A stretch of DNA of 64,000 nt from a virus: positions 23,454-87,453 of IMG/VR virus record IMGVR_UViG_3300037493_005286. The stretch is one strand, 5' to 3'. Shown here one piece after another: positions 1 to 6,800 of this stretch; within the stretch, counting starts at the first letter, position 1, and the number at the start of each line of letters is the position of its first letter. Below the pieces are notes generated by a model. That model worked only from the letters and a program-made list of their open reading frames with translations, had not been told where the DNA came from and did no database searches. The position numbers were made by a program, and so were the translations under genes.

Positions 1-1
1 G

Positions 2-292
2 AAAATAGGTGTATTATCAAAACAAGTATATATGCATCTACTTAATGGACGTCCTGCTAGTGAAATCGTTGGTGATAATGTACATGATCAGCAATTATGT
101 ATTGATGGTGCTGTTATATATCATGCCACGCGTGTATTAGGTCGTGAATTACTAGCTGCAATTAACACTCCTATGGGTAAAGGAAGTGAGCATGAGGGCA
201 TTGTGCTTAGAGATAAGAGACTAGGACCTAAACCTGTAAAAATTACTGGTGATTTTATTGTTAAGGGACTTGAGAGTGTTTTTCGTAAGTAA
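2..292 (+). CDS. 3' end of a phage gene cut by the window edge (function uncertain)
   Basis: The frame is open from the first bases of the window to the stop, so the internal ATG at 32 is probably not the true start. The visible 97 residues end in a block containing HEGIVLRDKRL and PVKITGDFIVKG. The EGIVLR string recalls the nucleotidyl-transferase motif of RNA/DNA ligase-like proteins, where EGxV(I/L)R precedes a lysine-containing strand. That comparison rests on a short string and is weak. The gene converges on the next gene with no spacer, and both stop codons lie inside a 14-bp palindrome. Confidence 0.6.
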   Translation, partial: KIGVLSKQVYMHLLNGRPASEIVGDNVHDQQLCIDGAVIYHATRVLGRELLAAINTPMGKGSEHEGIVLRDKRLGPKPVKITGDFIVKGLESVFRK

Positions 293-299
293 TTACTTA
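286..299. repeat. 14-bp perfect palindrome over convergent stop codons
   Basis: The sequence TAAGTAATTACTTA is its own reverse complement. It contains the stop codons of the rightward gene (290-292) and of the leftward gene (293-295). It may only reflect two abutting TAA stops, or it could form a weak bidirectional hairpin. Confidence 0.5.
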
Positions 300-1270
300 G
301 GTTTAACAGTGATCATAAAACCGTTACCGTCTTTGTGTCTGTTCGTTTTAACGTGTGATGGTAGACTGTTAACCATATGATACATCTCCACTAGGCTATT
401 AATATTTTTAAAGTCTATAAACTGCAAATAAATATCATTACTAATTTTATTATTAAAGCAGATCATCGAATCAAAGCCTTGCTCCTGCTTATATACGAAC
501 ATTTGAGCAATTCCTCCAATTTGCATTAATATATTACCGCTCCGAAGCTTACTTTTAACTTTAAAGTATTTATAGTCATCTTTTAAAGCGGTTAATACTA
601 CCGGGTCAGTTAACAGCTCAACAATATACTGCAGTGCCTTTTCGGTACCAGAATTAACTGCGATTGTCTCGGCCATTTTATTAACAAATTCTTCATCAGT
701 ATTATAATCTAGCGACATGTTAGTCATATCATCAGCTATGACCGGACTTTTGTAAAGTCTACCGCCTGCTCCTTTAAGCTCAATATTTCTATCGCCAATC
801 GCGAGATCTCCTTTTTGTGGTTTATACCCATTACCAAAAAAAGCTAAAAATAGCTCACCTTGACCCGACGAGCCGTGAATGGGTGCTTTGGGTAAAGCGC
901 TCCACGCATATTTAAGCATGTAGTTAGCTACGTTTGCTGTTGGATATATTTGATTAATAATATGTGAAATATAACCAGCTTTATTAGTTGTAAGCCACTC
1001 GAGAAGAAGCTCTTCGCCACGTATAAAATTAATATCAGTTAGCTCAAACTCACCTTCTGTTATATAATTTTGAAAGCAGTTAACGTTATCGCCAATATCA
1101 CCGTTAGCTATAGCTAACTTTGTCTTGACTATCTTTCTAATACCGGCAGATGATATAGAACCCAGTTTAATATATTGCTGCAGTGTTTCTTTAAAGAATT
1201 CAGCATCTACATCTTCAATATGGTTATAGGTATCACCCGTCTTAGTATAAAGTCCTACACTCTCTGTCAT
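293..1270 (-). CDS. PD-(D/E)XK nuclease-like phage protein
   Basis: The protein is about 325 residues from the ATG at 1270. An upstream in-frame ATG at 1348 would overlap the preceding gene by 47 nt and add a 26-residue tail without clear homology features, so the 1270 start is preferred. Residues 138-170 carry GELFLAFF, then GDLAIGD, then IELKGAGGRL. E139, D155, E164 and K166 have the order and spacing of the E...D...ExK active site of restriction-endonuclease-fold nucleases. The enzyme type is inferred from this motif only and the substrate is unknown. It is the last gene of a leftward run that begins at a late promoter near 2241 or 3442. Confidence 0.6.
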   Translation of the reverse strand: MTESVGLYTKTGDTYNHIEDVDAEFFKETLQQYIKLGSISSAGIRKIVKTKLAIANGDIGDNVNCFQNYITEGEFELTDINFIRGEELLLEWLTTNKAGYISHIINQIYPTANVANYMLKYAWSALPKAPIHGSSGQGELFLAFFGNGYKPQKGDLAIGDRNIELKGAGGRLYKSPVIADDMTNMSLDYNTDEEFVNKMAETIAVNSGTEKALQYIVELLTDPVVLTALKDDYKYFKVKSKLRSGNILMQIGGIAQMFVYKQEQGFDSMICFNNKISNDIYLQFIDFKNINSLVEMYHMVNSLPSHVKTNRHKDGNGFMITVKPK

Positions 1271-1301
1271 AATAACATTGTTATAACAAAGTTCCTTAAG
1301 T

Positions 1302-1847
1302 CTACTCGTATTTATTAAGAGTATCCGTAAAGTCCTCAGTGCCGCCATCCATTAACTTTAAAATACTATCGGAAATTTCCGTTGGGCTAATATTACCAAA
1401 TTCCTGAATTAGAGAATTGACAATATTAAGTTCTGACTCTGTAGGTGCATGAGAAAACGCCTTAACTAAGAGATCTACTAACAACCTTTCACGTTCTGGA
1501 GTAAGTGGAATTGTTTTTTGACCTACAGGTCCTTGTGAGATTGTACTGGAGTTTACATTAGGTAAATATCTCGCAATTACTTTTGCAACACGTTTAGGAT
1601 TTTCATTACGATACTGCTTATTAATAGCGTCTACTGTCCACAACTCGCTACGTTTTGGCGTATAAGCGAAAGCTTTCGCAACAAGATTTATTAGATATAT
1701 TTCGCCTTGTGACGGTAGATCTGCTGACTCCTGTGGCTCTTGAGCCGGTGTAGCTGTAGCATCAGCTGGCTGCTCCAATGAATTAGGATTTAAGTTATCT
1801 TGTTCTAATAATTTAAAGTACTTGCTAATTAAGCTTAAAGTTTTCAT
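1302..1847 (-). CDS. Hypothetical phage protein, 181 aa
   Basis: I do not recognise this protein. It has a short N-terminal helix, a Pro/Ala/Gln-rich linker at about residues 25-45, and two related helical segments. Segment 1 is about 50-80 (YLINLVAKAFAYTPKRSEL) and segment 2 about 118-150 (LLVDLLVKAFSHAPTESEL), so it looks like an internal duplication. It starts 3 nt after the stop of the 1851-2228 gene, which indicates one leftward transcript. A small virion or assembly protein is possible but not shown. Confidence 0.7.
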   Translation of the reverse strand: MKTLSLISKYFKLLEQDNLNPNSLEQPADATATPAQEPQESADLPSQGEIYLINLVAKAFAYTPKRSELWTVDAINKQYRNENPKRVAKVIARYLPNVNSSTISQGPVGQKTIPLTPERERLLVDLLVKAFSHAPTESELNIVNSLIQEFGNISPTEISDSILKLMDGGTEDFTDTLNKYE

Positions 1848-1850
1848 ATT

Positions 1851-2228
1851 TTAGATAGGAGTATTAGCTGCAGCTACAGCGTTTTTTGCTATCTTAACAA
1901 TAGTATTTGTGAGCTGCTTTTTTGCATTAAGAGCTGCTGGGTTTCTTTTAAGGTGATCGTCATTAGTATTGAGTAGACCAGCGATTAAATCGTCCTCGCC
2001 ATCCTCTTCTATATCCGCGGCCGAATTATCTATTTTTTGAACCGCTTTAATTGCTATAGTTACAATACTACCATCTAAATGTATTACAATTTCATCTCTA
2101 AATGTCTTTGCAACGGATTGTATACCCTTTGCAGCAAAAAATTGTTGCAAATCACGCTTTGCTTTCATTGTAGCGTCAATATCGCTATCGGGCATGCTGC
2201 TTTCAACTATATCTAAAAACTTACTCAT
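1851..2228 (-). CDS. Hypothetical phage protein, 125 aa
   Basis: I do not recognise this protein. It is predicted soluble, with an acidic centre (EEDGEDD near residue 75) and a basic, Ala-rich C-terminal helix. The start is supported by a late-promoter motif CATAAATA five bases upstream of the ATG. That promoter overlaps the stop codon of the upstream gene, so the gene can be transcribed independently late in infection. Confidence 0.7.
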   Translation of the reverse strand: MSKFLDIVESSMPDSDIDATMKAKRDLQQFFAAKGIQSVAKTFRDEIVIHLDGSIVTIAIKAVQKIDNSAADIEEDGEDDLIAGLLNTNDDHLKRNPAALNAKKQLTNTIVKIAKNAVAAANTPI

Positions 2229-2233
2229 ATACT

Positions 2234-2241
2234 TATTTATG
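2234..2241 (-). promoter_or_regulatory. T4-type late promoter (CATAAATA)
   Basis: CATAAATA lies on the minus strand with 5 nt (AGTAT) between its last base and the ATG at 2228. This is the same geometry as most other late genes here. It overlaps the 3' end of the preceding gene. Confidence 0.7.
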
Positions 2242-2821
2242 TTAATAGGGCAAGTTTAGTTTGAAGCTGGTTAAAATATGTATTATTGAGATAAACCAAA
2301 TTATTACTCTTTAAAAACTTTTTAAGATTACTATATGTAAACTTTAAAACATCAATTTGCTGACTTTTATTAATCGACTGTATTAATATTGATGTATATT
2401 CTGCATCCTTAAGCTTAATTAGTCTATCAAATTCATTAATATTTAAATTAACGTTTAAAAATCCTAAGGGTAACAATGTTTTTAACTTTCGTACTATATA
2501 GTTACTTATTTTACTAAAATTTAAATCAACTGGTAATTCGGAATAATTTTCAAATTCATTAAAAAACAATACCGGCTTAAGCTTAACACTGTCAGTCTTA
2601 ATGTAGTCACATAATTCTAAAATATAAAAATTATAAAATAACTTTTTAATATCTGCTTTTTTGTAATCATCAACAATACCGAGTTGATAGGCGTAGTTAT
2701 TGACTTTATAAAATGCATTTTTTGCAAATACACTATGATTTAAAAGCTTAACACCATAATTAGCTAGCGCCAGCTGGCTTATTTCCGATTCTAAGATTGA
2801 TGATTCCATTATAATACTCAT
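2237..2821 (-). CDS. Hypothetical phage protein, 194 aa
   Basis: I do not recognise this protein. It is rich in Lys, Leu, Asn and Phe and probably all-helical, with no membrane segment or catalytic motif visible. The start may be the ATG at 2821 or the one at 2809. Either overlaps the end of the GIY-YIG-like gene by 50-62 nt, an unusually long overlap in this genome, so the true start could lie further in. Confidence 0.55.
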   Translation of the reverse strand: MSIIMESSILESEISQLALANYGVKLLNHSVFAKNAFYKVNNYAYQLGIVDDYKKADIKKLFYNFYILELCDYIKTDSVKLKPVLFFNEFENYSELPVDLNFSKISNYIVRKLKTLLPLGFLNVNLNINEFDRLIKLKDAEYTSILIQSINKSQQIDVLKFTYSNLKKFLKSNNLVYLNNTYFNQLQTKLALLT

Positions 2822-3176
2822 TTGTCAGTAATACCTCTCTTTCGAATTGTATTTTAGCTTCATGATACGAAAGTTCCCACTTACTATTGCAATATTTTAC
2901 AATTTTAAAGGTAAAGTTATGTTTACCAATAGATTCAATATCTTTATTAACGTCATTTGATGAGGAAGTATAGGACTTCCAGTCCGTTTCAACCTTTTCA
3001 TGACGTTTATTTTTTTTGCCTTTTAAAGGAGGCCTTTTTTTAGTGGTAATGCATTGTTTTTTGCCAATATACTTACGATTACTAATATTATTTGTAATTA
3101 TGTATACAAATCCAAAAGGTAACTCACCTAACTGAGTCAATTTTTCATCAAGCAACCAATGGCCCAGGTCCTGCAT
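2760..3176 (-). CDS. GIY-YIG-like putative endonuclease
   Basis: The 138-residue protein has FGFVYIITN (about 21-29) followed by RKYIGKKQ (about 34-41), the two halves of the GIY-YIG signature with V-Y-I and Y-I-G. W66-K-S-Y-x-S-S-S and a Glu in the C-terminal helix (YHEAKIQFE) fit the small GIY-YIG-like proteins common in T4-like marine phages. Members may be Seg-type homing nucleases or resident phage proteins, and nothing here shows it is mobile. It overlaps the genes on both sides, consistent with co-transcription from the promoter at 3435-3442. Confidence 0.65.
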   Translation of the reverse strand: MQDLGHWLLDEKLTQLGELPFGFVYIITNNISNRKYIGKKQCITTKKRPPLKGKKNKRHEKVETDWKSYTSSSNDVNKDIESIGKHNFTFKIVKYCNSKWELSYHEAKIQFEREVLLTNEYYNGIINLRIGNKPAGAS

Positions 3177-3429
3177 TAGATTTCTTTCGTTTTAACTTAG
3201 TTTTTTTACCTTTTATTACAATAGCTCCAGATCGCTTTTGTATAACACCTGAACCTTTAGGTACACGTGCATCGTTAGGAGCATAAACATCATCATTTGA
3301 CGATATTCGACCAGCTTCAGGATTATAAATGCCATTTGCAACTGCAGTGCCAAACGATCCCGACGCCGTCATATCCTCTACCACAATTTTTAAAAAAGCT
3401 CGAGCAAACTTACACGTTGATTCTATCAC
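3148..3429 (-). CDS. Small conserved phage protein, 93 aa, GTG start
   Basis: The start is GTG at 3429, exactly 5 nt after a perfect TATAAATA late promoter. An overlapping ATG at 3431 runs into a TGA at once and can be excluded. The protein has a short N-terminal helix, a Gly/Ala/Asn-rich middle with VYAPNDARVPKG (about 48-59) and a strongly basic stretch (KGKKTKLKRKKS) near the C-terminus. The basic tail suggests nucleic-acid contact. I do not recognise a function. Confidence 0.6.
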   Translation of the reverse strand: MIESTCKFARAFLKIVVEDMTASGSFGTAVANGIYNPEAGRISSNDDVYAPNDARVPKGSGVIQKRSGAIVIKGKKTKLKRKKSNAGPGPLVA

Positions 3430-3434
3430 ATTTA

Positions 3435-3442
3435 TATTTATA
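3435..3442 (-). promoter_or_regulatory. T4-type late promoter (TATAAATA)
   Basis: This is a perfect TATAAATA on the minus strand, 5 nt (TAAAT) upstream of the GTG start at 3429. It lies in the 21-bp gap between this gene and the divergent uvsY gene. Confidence 0.8.
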
Positions 3443-3450
3443 CTTAAGTT

Positions 3451-3846
3451 GTGGAACTTCTTAAAAGATATATTGATGAGATTAATAAAGACTTAATAGT
3501 CAATGACTTTAACATTAAAGAAGTTCAACTAAGACTGCCATCACGAAAGCATTTTTGGGTAGCACGGTTAATTGATGCTAAGATTGATCGTAATAAACTA
3601 ATAGGTAAAAAGAAAGACCTTAAAAAGGAGCTAACGCAGCGAATTATAGCTGAAAGCCCTGTTAAGATTACAATTCAAACTGCAGAATTTGCTGCGGAAA
3701 ACACAAATGAAATCGAACTTATTAATAATAAGGTCAAGGAGTATGATTATATTATTGAATACTTAGAAAAAGTAGAAAAGATATTCAGTACGATGCACTG
3801 GGAGATAAAAAATATCGTACAACTTAACCAAATGGAGCAACTTTAA
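3451..3846 (+). CDS. uvsY: UvsY-like recombination mediator
   Basis: The 131-residue, highly charged helical protein matches T4 UvsY (137 aa) in length, composition and position immediately before uvsW. UvsY loads the UvsX recombinase onto gp32-coated single-stranded DNA. An N-terminal domain with alternating basic and acidic residues (SRKHFWVARLIDAKIDR, about 31-47) precedes a C-terminal amphipathic region (YIIEYLEKVEKIF) suited to oligomerisation. Start is GTG at 3451. Sequence identity to T4 is low, so the call rests on architecture and synteny. The stop overlaps the uvsW start by one base. Confidence 0.75.
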   Translation: MELLKRYIDEINKDLIVNDFNIKEVQLRLPSRKHFWVARLIDAKIDRNKLIGKKKDLKKELTQRIIAESPVKITIQTAEFAAENTNEIELINNKVKEYDYIIEYLEKVEKIFSTMHWEIKNIVQLNQMEQL

Positions 3847-5282
3847 TGAGTATTACCTTTGACTATAACAATTCAACCACGAAGCTTCTTATACGTACAG
3901 AAGATAAAGATTTATTTTCACGAATTCGTGAACACTTTAGTGTAGAAAAACAGGGCGCTAAATTTGCTAAGAGGTTCAGTCGGTTTGCGCCGACGAGGCA
4001 ATACATGATTACCCCTACAGGTATATGTGAGTTAGGATTATTTTGGGAAATTAAAAATTTTTTAATAGAAAAACAAATTTTAGTACCTGTAGAGATAACA
4101 CCTAAGCTTAAAAGTATATTAAGTGACGATAAGGTAATAGAATTTTACAATAACTTTAAATTTGAGTTAAGAGATTACCAGAAAGACGTTATTAAAAATG
4201 CACTCAGTCTCGGTAGAGGTACATGTGTACTAGGAACTGGTGCTGGTAAAACGTTTGTTACAGCAGCATTAATTGAGAATTACTTTCAAAGTGCTAATAA
4301 TAAAAATACTTTTAAATGTTTAGTAATTGTTCCAGATTTAGGCCTTGTAACACAGACCTATGATGAGTTTTTAAACTGTGGATCAACATTTAAACTGACC
4401 AAATGGTCGGGCAAATGCAAGCCAGACCTTACTGCTAATGTAATTATTTGTAATATAGGCATATTACAGAGTCAATTTGATAAAAATGAATGGGTAAAAT
4501 TTGTAGATCTGTTAATTGTTGATGAATGTCATAAAATAAAACTAGACAATAAGATTAGTAAGATGATTACGAAGCTTAAAACGTATCATAAATACGGGTT
4601 TACAGGCACTTTGCCCGAAGAGCAGATAGATAAATGGTCGATAATTGGTAAGTTCGGACCAGTTATCTATGAAAAATCGAGTTTTGAGCTAAGAAATGAA
4701 GACTTTCTCGTAAATGTCGCAGTAAAAGTACTAGATATTACATATTCTCAACGTATTCCGCGTATATCCGACAATGAATACAGGGACGAACTCGCTTTTT
4801 TACAGGAAAACTCGTTTAGAAATGAAATAATATGCAAAATATGTAATAAACTCACAAATAATACACTTATTCTTGTAAATCACATACAACATGGTGAAAT
4901 TCTGCATGAAATCATGTCAAAACTACAAGACAAGCGTGTTTTCTTTATAAAAGGTGAGGTGGATGTGGTAGAACGTGATAAAATTAAGGTTATTATGGAA
5001 AATAGTGATAATATTATATGTATTGCTATAAGCGCCATATTTTCCACGGGTGTAAACATCAAAAACCTACACAATATCGTGTTTGCAGCAGGTGGTAAGT
5101 CGTTTGTGCGTACGGTTCAGTCAATTGGACGTGGATTACGTAAGCATGACACAAAAAGCAGCTTAGTTATTATTGATATTGCAGACAATCTTAAGTACGG
5201 CAACGCACATAGTATCAAAAGACAGTCAATATATACAACCGAAAAAATAAAATACACTAAAAAAGTAATTTTACAACCTTGA
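3846..5282 (+). CDS. uvsW: UvsW-like superfamily 2 DNA helicase
   Basis: This 478-residue helicase should act in recombination-dependent replication, fork regression and R-loop removal, like T4 UvsW. An N-terminal domain of about 110 residues precedes the motor. Motif Q/I includes FELRDYQKDVI and GTGAGKT (about residues 130-136), motif II is DECH, motif III is FTGTLP, and motif VI is QSIGRGLRKHD. Length compares with about 500 in T4. It is translationally coupled to uvsY (overlap ATGA-like at 3846). Its stop codon is part of an 18-bp palindrome preceding the gp55 gene. Confidence 0.93.
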   Translation: MSITFDYNNSTTKLLIRTEDKDLFSRIREHFSVEKQGAKFAKRFSRFAPTRQYMITPTGICELGLFWEIKNFLIEKQILVPVEITPKLKSILSDDKVIEFYNNFKFELRDYQKDVIKNALSLGRGTCVLGTGAGKTFVTAALIENYFQSANNKNTFKCLVIVPDLGLVTQTYDEFLNCGSTFKLTKWSGKCKPDLTANVIICNIGILQSQFDKNEWVKFVDLLIVDECHKIKLDNKISKMITKLKTYHKYGFTGTLPEEQIDKWSIIGKFGPVIYEKSSFELRNEDFLVNVAVKVLDITYSQRIPRISDNEYRDELAFLQENSFRNEIICKICNKLTNNTLILVNHIQHGEILHEIMSKLQDKRVFFIKGEVDVVERDKIKVIMENSDNIICIAISAIFSTGVNIKNLHNIVFAAGGKSFVRTVQSIGRGLRKHDTKSSLVIIDIADNLKYGNAHSIKRQSIYTTEKIKYTKKVILQP

Positions 5283-5297
5283 TTTAATATTAAATCA
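5280..5297. repeat. 18-bp perfect palindrome between uvsW and gp55 genes
   Basis: TGATTTAATATTAAATCA is self-complementary and starts at the uvsW stop codon, 18 nt before the gp55 ATG at 5315. The symmetry is perfect. It could be an operator for a dimeric regulator or a weak hairpin. An AT-rich chance palindrome is also possible. Confidence 0.5.
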
Positions 5298-5314
5298 CAA
5301 TACAATTACGTAAC

Positions 5315-5764
5315 ATGTCGAGTAAAGATGGTAAAGTAAATTACGTAGATCCAAAAGAGTTTAAAGACTCTATGCTTAGATTCTATGAATCGGATATTAT
5401 GACGGATGACCTTGCTGAAACTATTAAAAAAATAGCATATGGTCTAAGTTACAATCCTTCGTTTATTAACTATACATATAAGGATGACATGATTGGAGAT
5501 GCATTAATTAAAATGTATTCTGCCTTGTCAAGAAAGAAATATAACTTCGAAACGGGTTCGAACCCGTTTTCATACTTTACAACTATTTCGTATCACGCCT
5601 TTATTAATAGAATTAAACGTGAAAAACGACAGCATGAAGCTGTTAGCAACTACAAGGATAAGATATATGAAGATATAATGTCAGATCCTGAAGCAAGTGG
5701 TTCATATATTTACATTAAACCTAATAAAGACTACGACGATAACGATGACTGTTACTCTGAATAA
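5315..5764 (+). CDS. 55: Late-transcription sigma factor gp55
   Basis: T4 gp55 is a minimal sigma factor that directs host RNA polymerase to TATAAATA late promoters. Residues about 58-108 carry the sigma region 2-like core: DDMIGDALIKMYSALSRKK, NFETGSNPFSYFTTISYHAF and INRIKREKRQ. At 149 aa it is shorter than T4 gp55 (about 185). The C-terminus is acidic (YDDNDDCYSE) rather than ending in the hydrophobic clamp-binding motif described for T4 gp55. Its last 20 bases overlap the gp47 start. The many late promoters in this window are its expected targets. Confidence 0.9.
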   Translation: MSSKDGKVNYVDPKEFKDSMLRFYESDIMTDDLAETIKKIAYGLSYNPSFINYTYKDDMIGDALIKMYSALSRKKYNFETGSNPFSYFTTISYHAFINRIKREKRQHEAVSNYKDKIYEDIMSDPEASGSYIYIKPNKDYDDNDDCYSE

Positions 5765-6800
5765 GCCAAAAATCGCTATTATTTCAGATTTACACCTTGG
5801 TGTTCATTCTAATGCATCTTTTTGGCATACTATTGCTTTAAAATGGGCGAAATGGCTGCGAGATGACCTTACTAGTAAGAATATTAAGGATATTGTATTT
5901 TGCGGCGACTGGCACCATAATAGAAGCGAGATATCTGTAGATACATTACAAATATCAGCTGATATATTGGATATCTTTAAAGATTTTAATCTAATCGCCG
6001 TAACTGGTAACCATGATGTGTATTTCAAGCATAGAACCGATGTTAATTCCCTATCTATCTTTAAGAATAGGAGTAATGTTACTATCTTAGATAAGATACA
6101 CACGATAGAGCGGTTTGATCGTACTATATCCTTCTGTCCATGGTATACGGACGTTGATAGTATACCAAAAAGTGATGTAATTTTTGGTCACTTTGAAATC
6201 GAGACGTTTAAAATGAATACCTTTAAGCTATGCGAAGAGGGTATTAAGGTAAAAGATCTACTATCCAAGAGTTCTTTAGTTATTTCAGGTCACTTTCATA
6301 ATAGACATGAAAAAACATACGGAGCAGGTACTATTTTATATGTTGGTAACCCGTTTCAAATGGATTTTGGTGATTCTGGCAACACCAAAGGGTACCATAT
6401 ACTGGATTTAGATACTTTAGAGTATGATTTTTATGAGAATCCAATCTCTCCACTATATGAAAAAATTTCTCTAAGCGAATTAGTAGAAGAAGGTAAATTT
6501 ACACCAAAGATTAAAAAACTATTTAGTAATAACATTGTTAAACTTAAGGTAGATAAGAATATCTCACAAGAAGAGATGGACGTATTGCTTTCTAAGCTAA
6601 AAAAGCTTAAACCTGAAACTATAACAGTAGACTACGACATTAATTTTAACCGGATTCACAATAAAACTGATATAAAGGAAGACTTATCAGGTATTGACAT
6701 TAAGCAAGCAATTATTGAATTTATAAATCTACTTGATATTAAAAATAAGAAGGATATTATCGATTATACTATTGATCTATATACTAAGTGTACAGTATGA
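5745..6800 (+). CDS. 47: Recombination nuclease subunit gp47 (Mre11-like)
   Basis: This 351-residue protein is the calcineurin-like phosphoesterase subunit of the gp46/gp47 complex that resects DNA ends for recombination. Metal-binding motifs are in order: ISDLHLG (near residue 13), FCGDWHH, VTGNHDVY, a GHFE segment and SGHFHNRHE. The ATG at 5745 is preferred because MTVTLNKPKIAIISDLH puts the first motif close to the N-terminus, as in the family. An upstream in-frame ATG at 5697 lies within gp55. The end overlaps the gp46 start in ATGA. Confidence 0.95.
   Translation: MTVTLNKPKIAIISDLHLGVHSNASFWHTIALKWAKWLRDDLTSKNIKDIVFCGDWHHNRSEISVDTLQISADILDIFKDFNLIAVTGNHDVYFKHRTDVNSLSIFKNRSNVTILDKIHTIERFDRTISFCPWYTDVDSIPKSDVIFGHFEIETFKMNTFKLCEEGIKVKDLLSKSSLVISGHFHNRHEKTYGAGTILYVGNPFQMDFGDSGNTKGYHILDLDTLEYDFYENPISPLYEKISLSELVEEGKFTPKIKKLFSNNIVKLKVDKNISQEEMDVLLSKLKKLKPETITVDYDINFNRIHNKTDIKEDLSGIDIKQAIIEFINLLDIKNKKDIIDYTIDLYTKCTV

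Noticed and set aside
1302-1348. Programmed frameshift fusing the 1302-1847 and 293-1270 genes
   Set aside because: No slippery heptamer was evident and the downstream gene has a plausible own ATG at 1270.
5697-5744. Upstream ATG of gp47
   Set aside because: It lies inside gp55 and would place a non-homologous tail before the first metal-binding motif.
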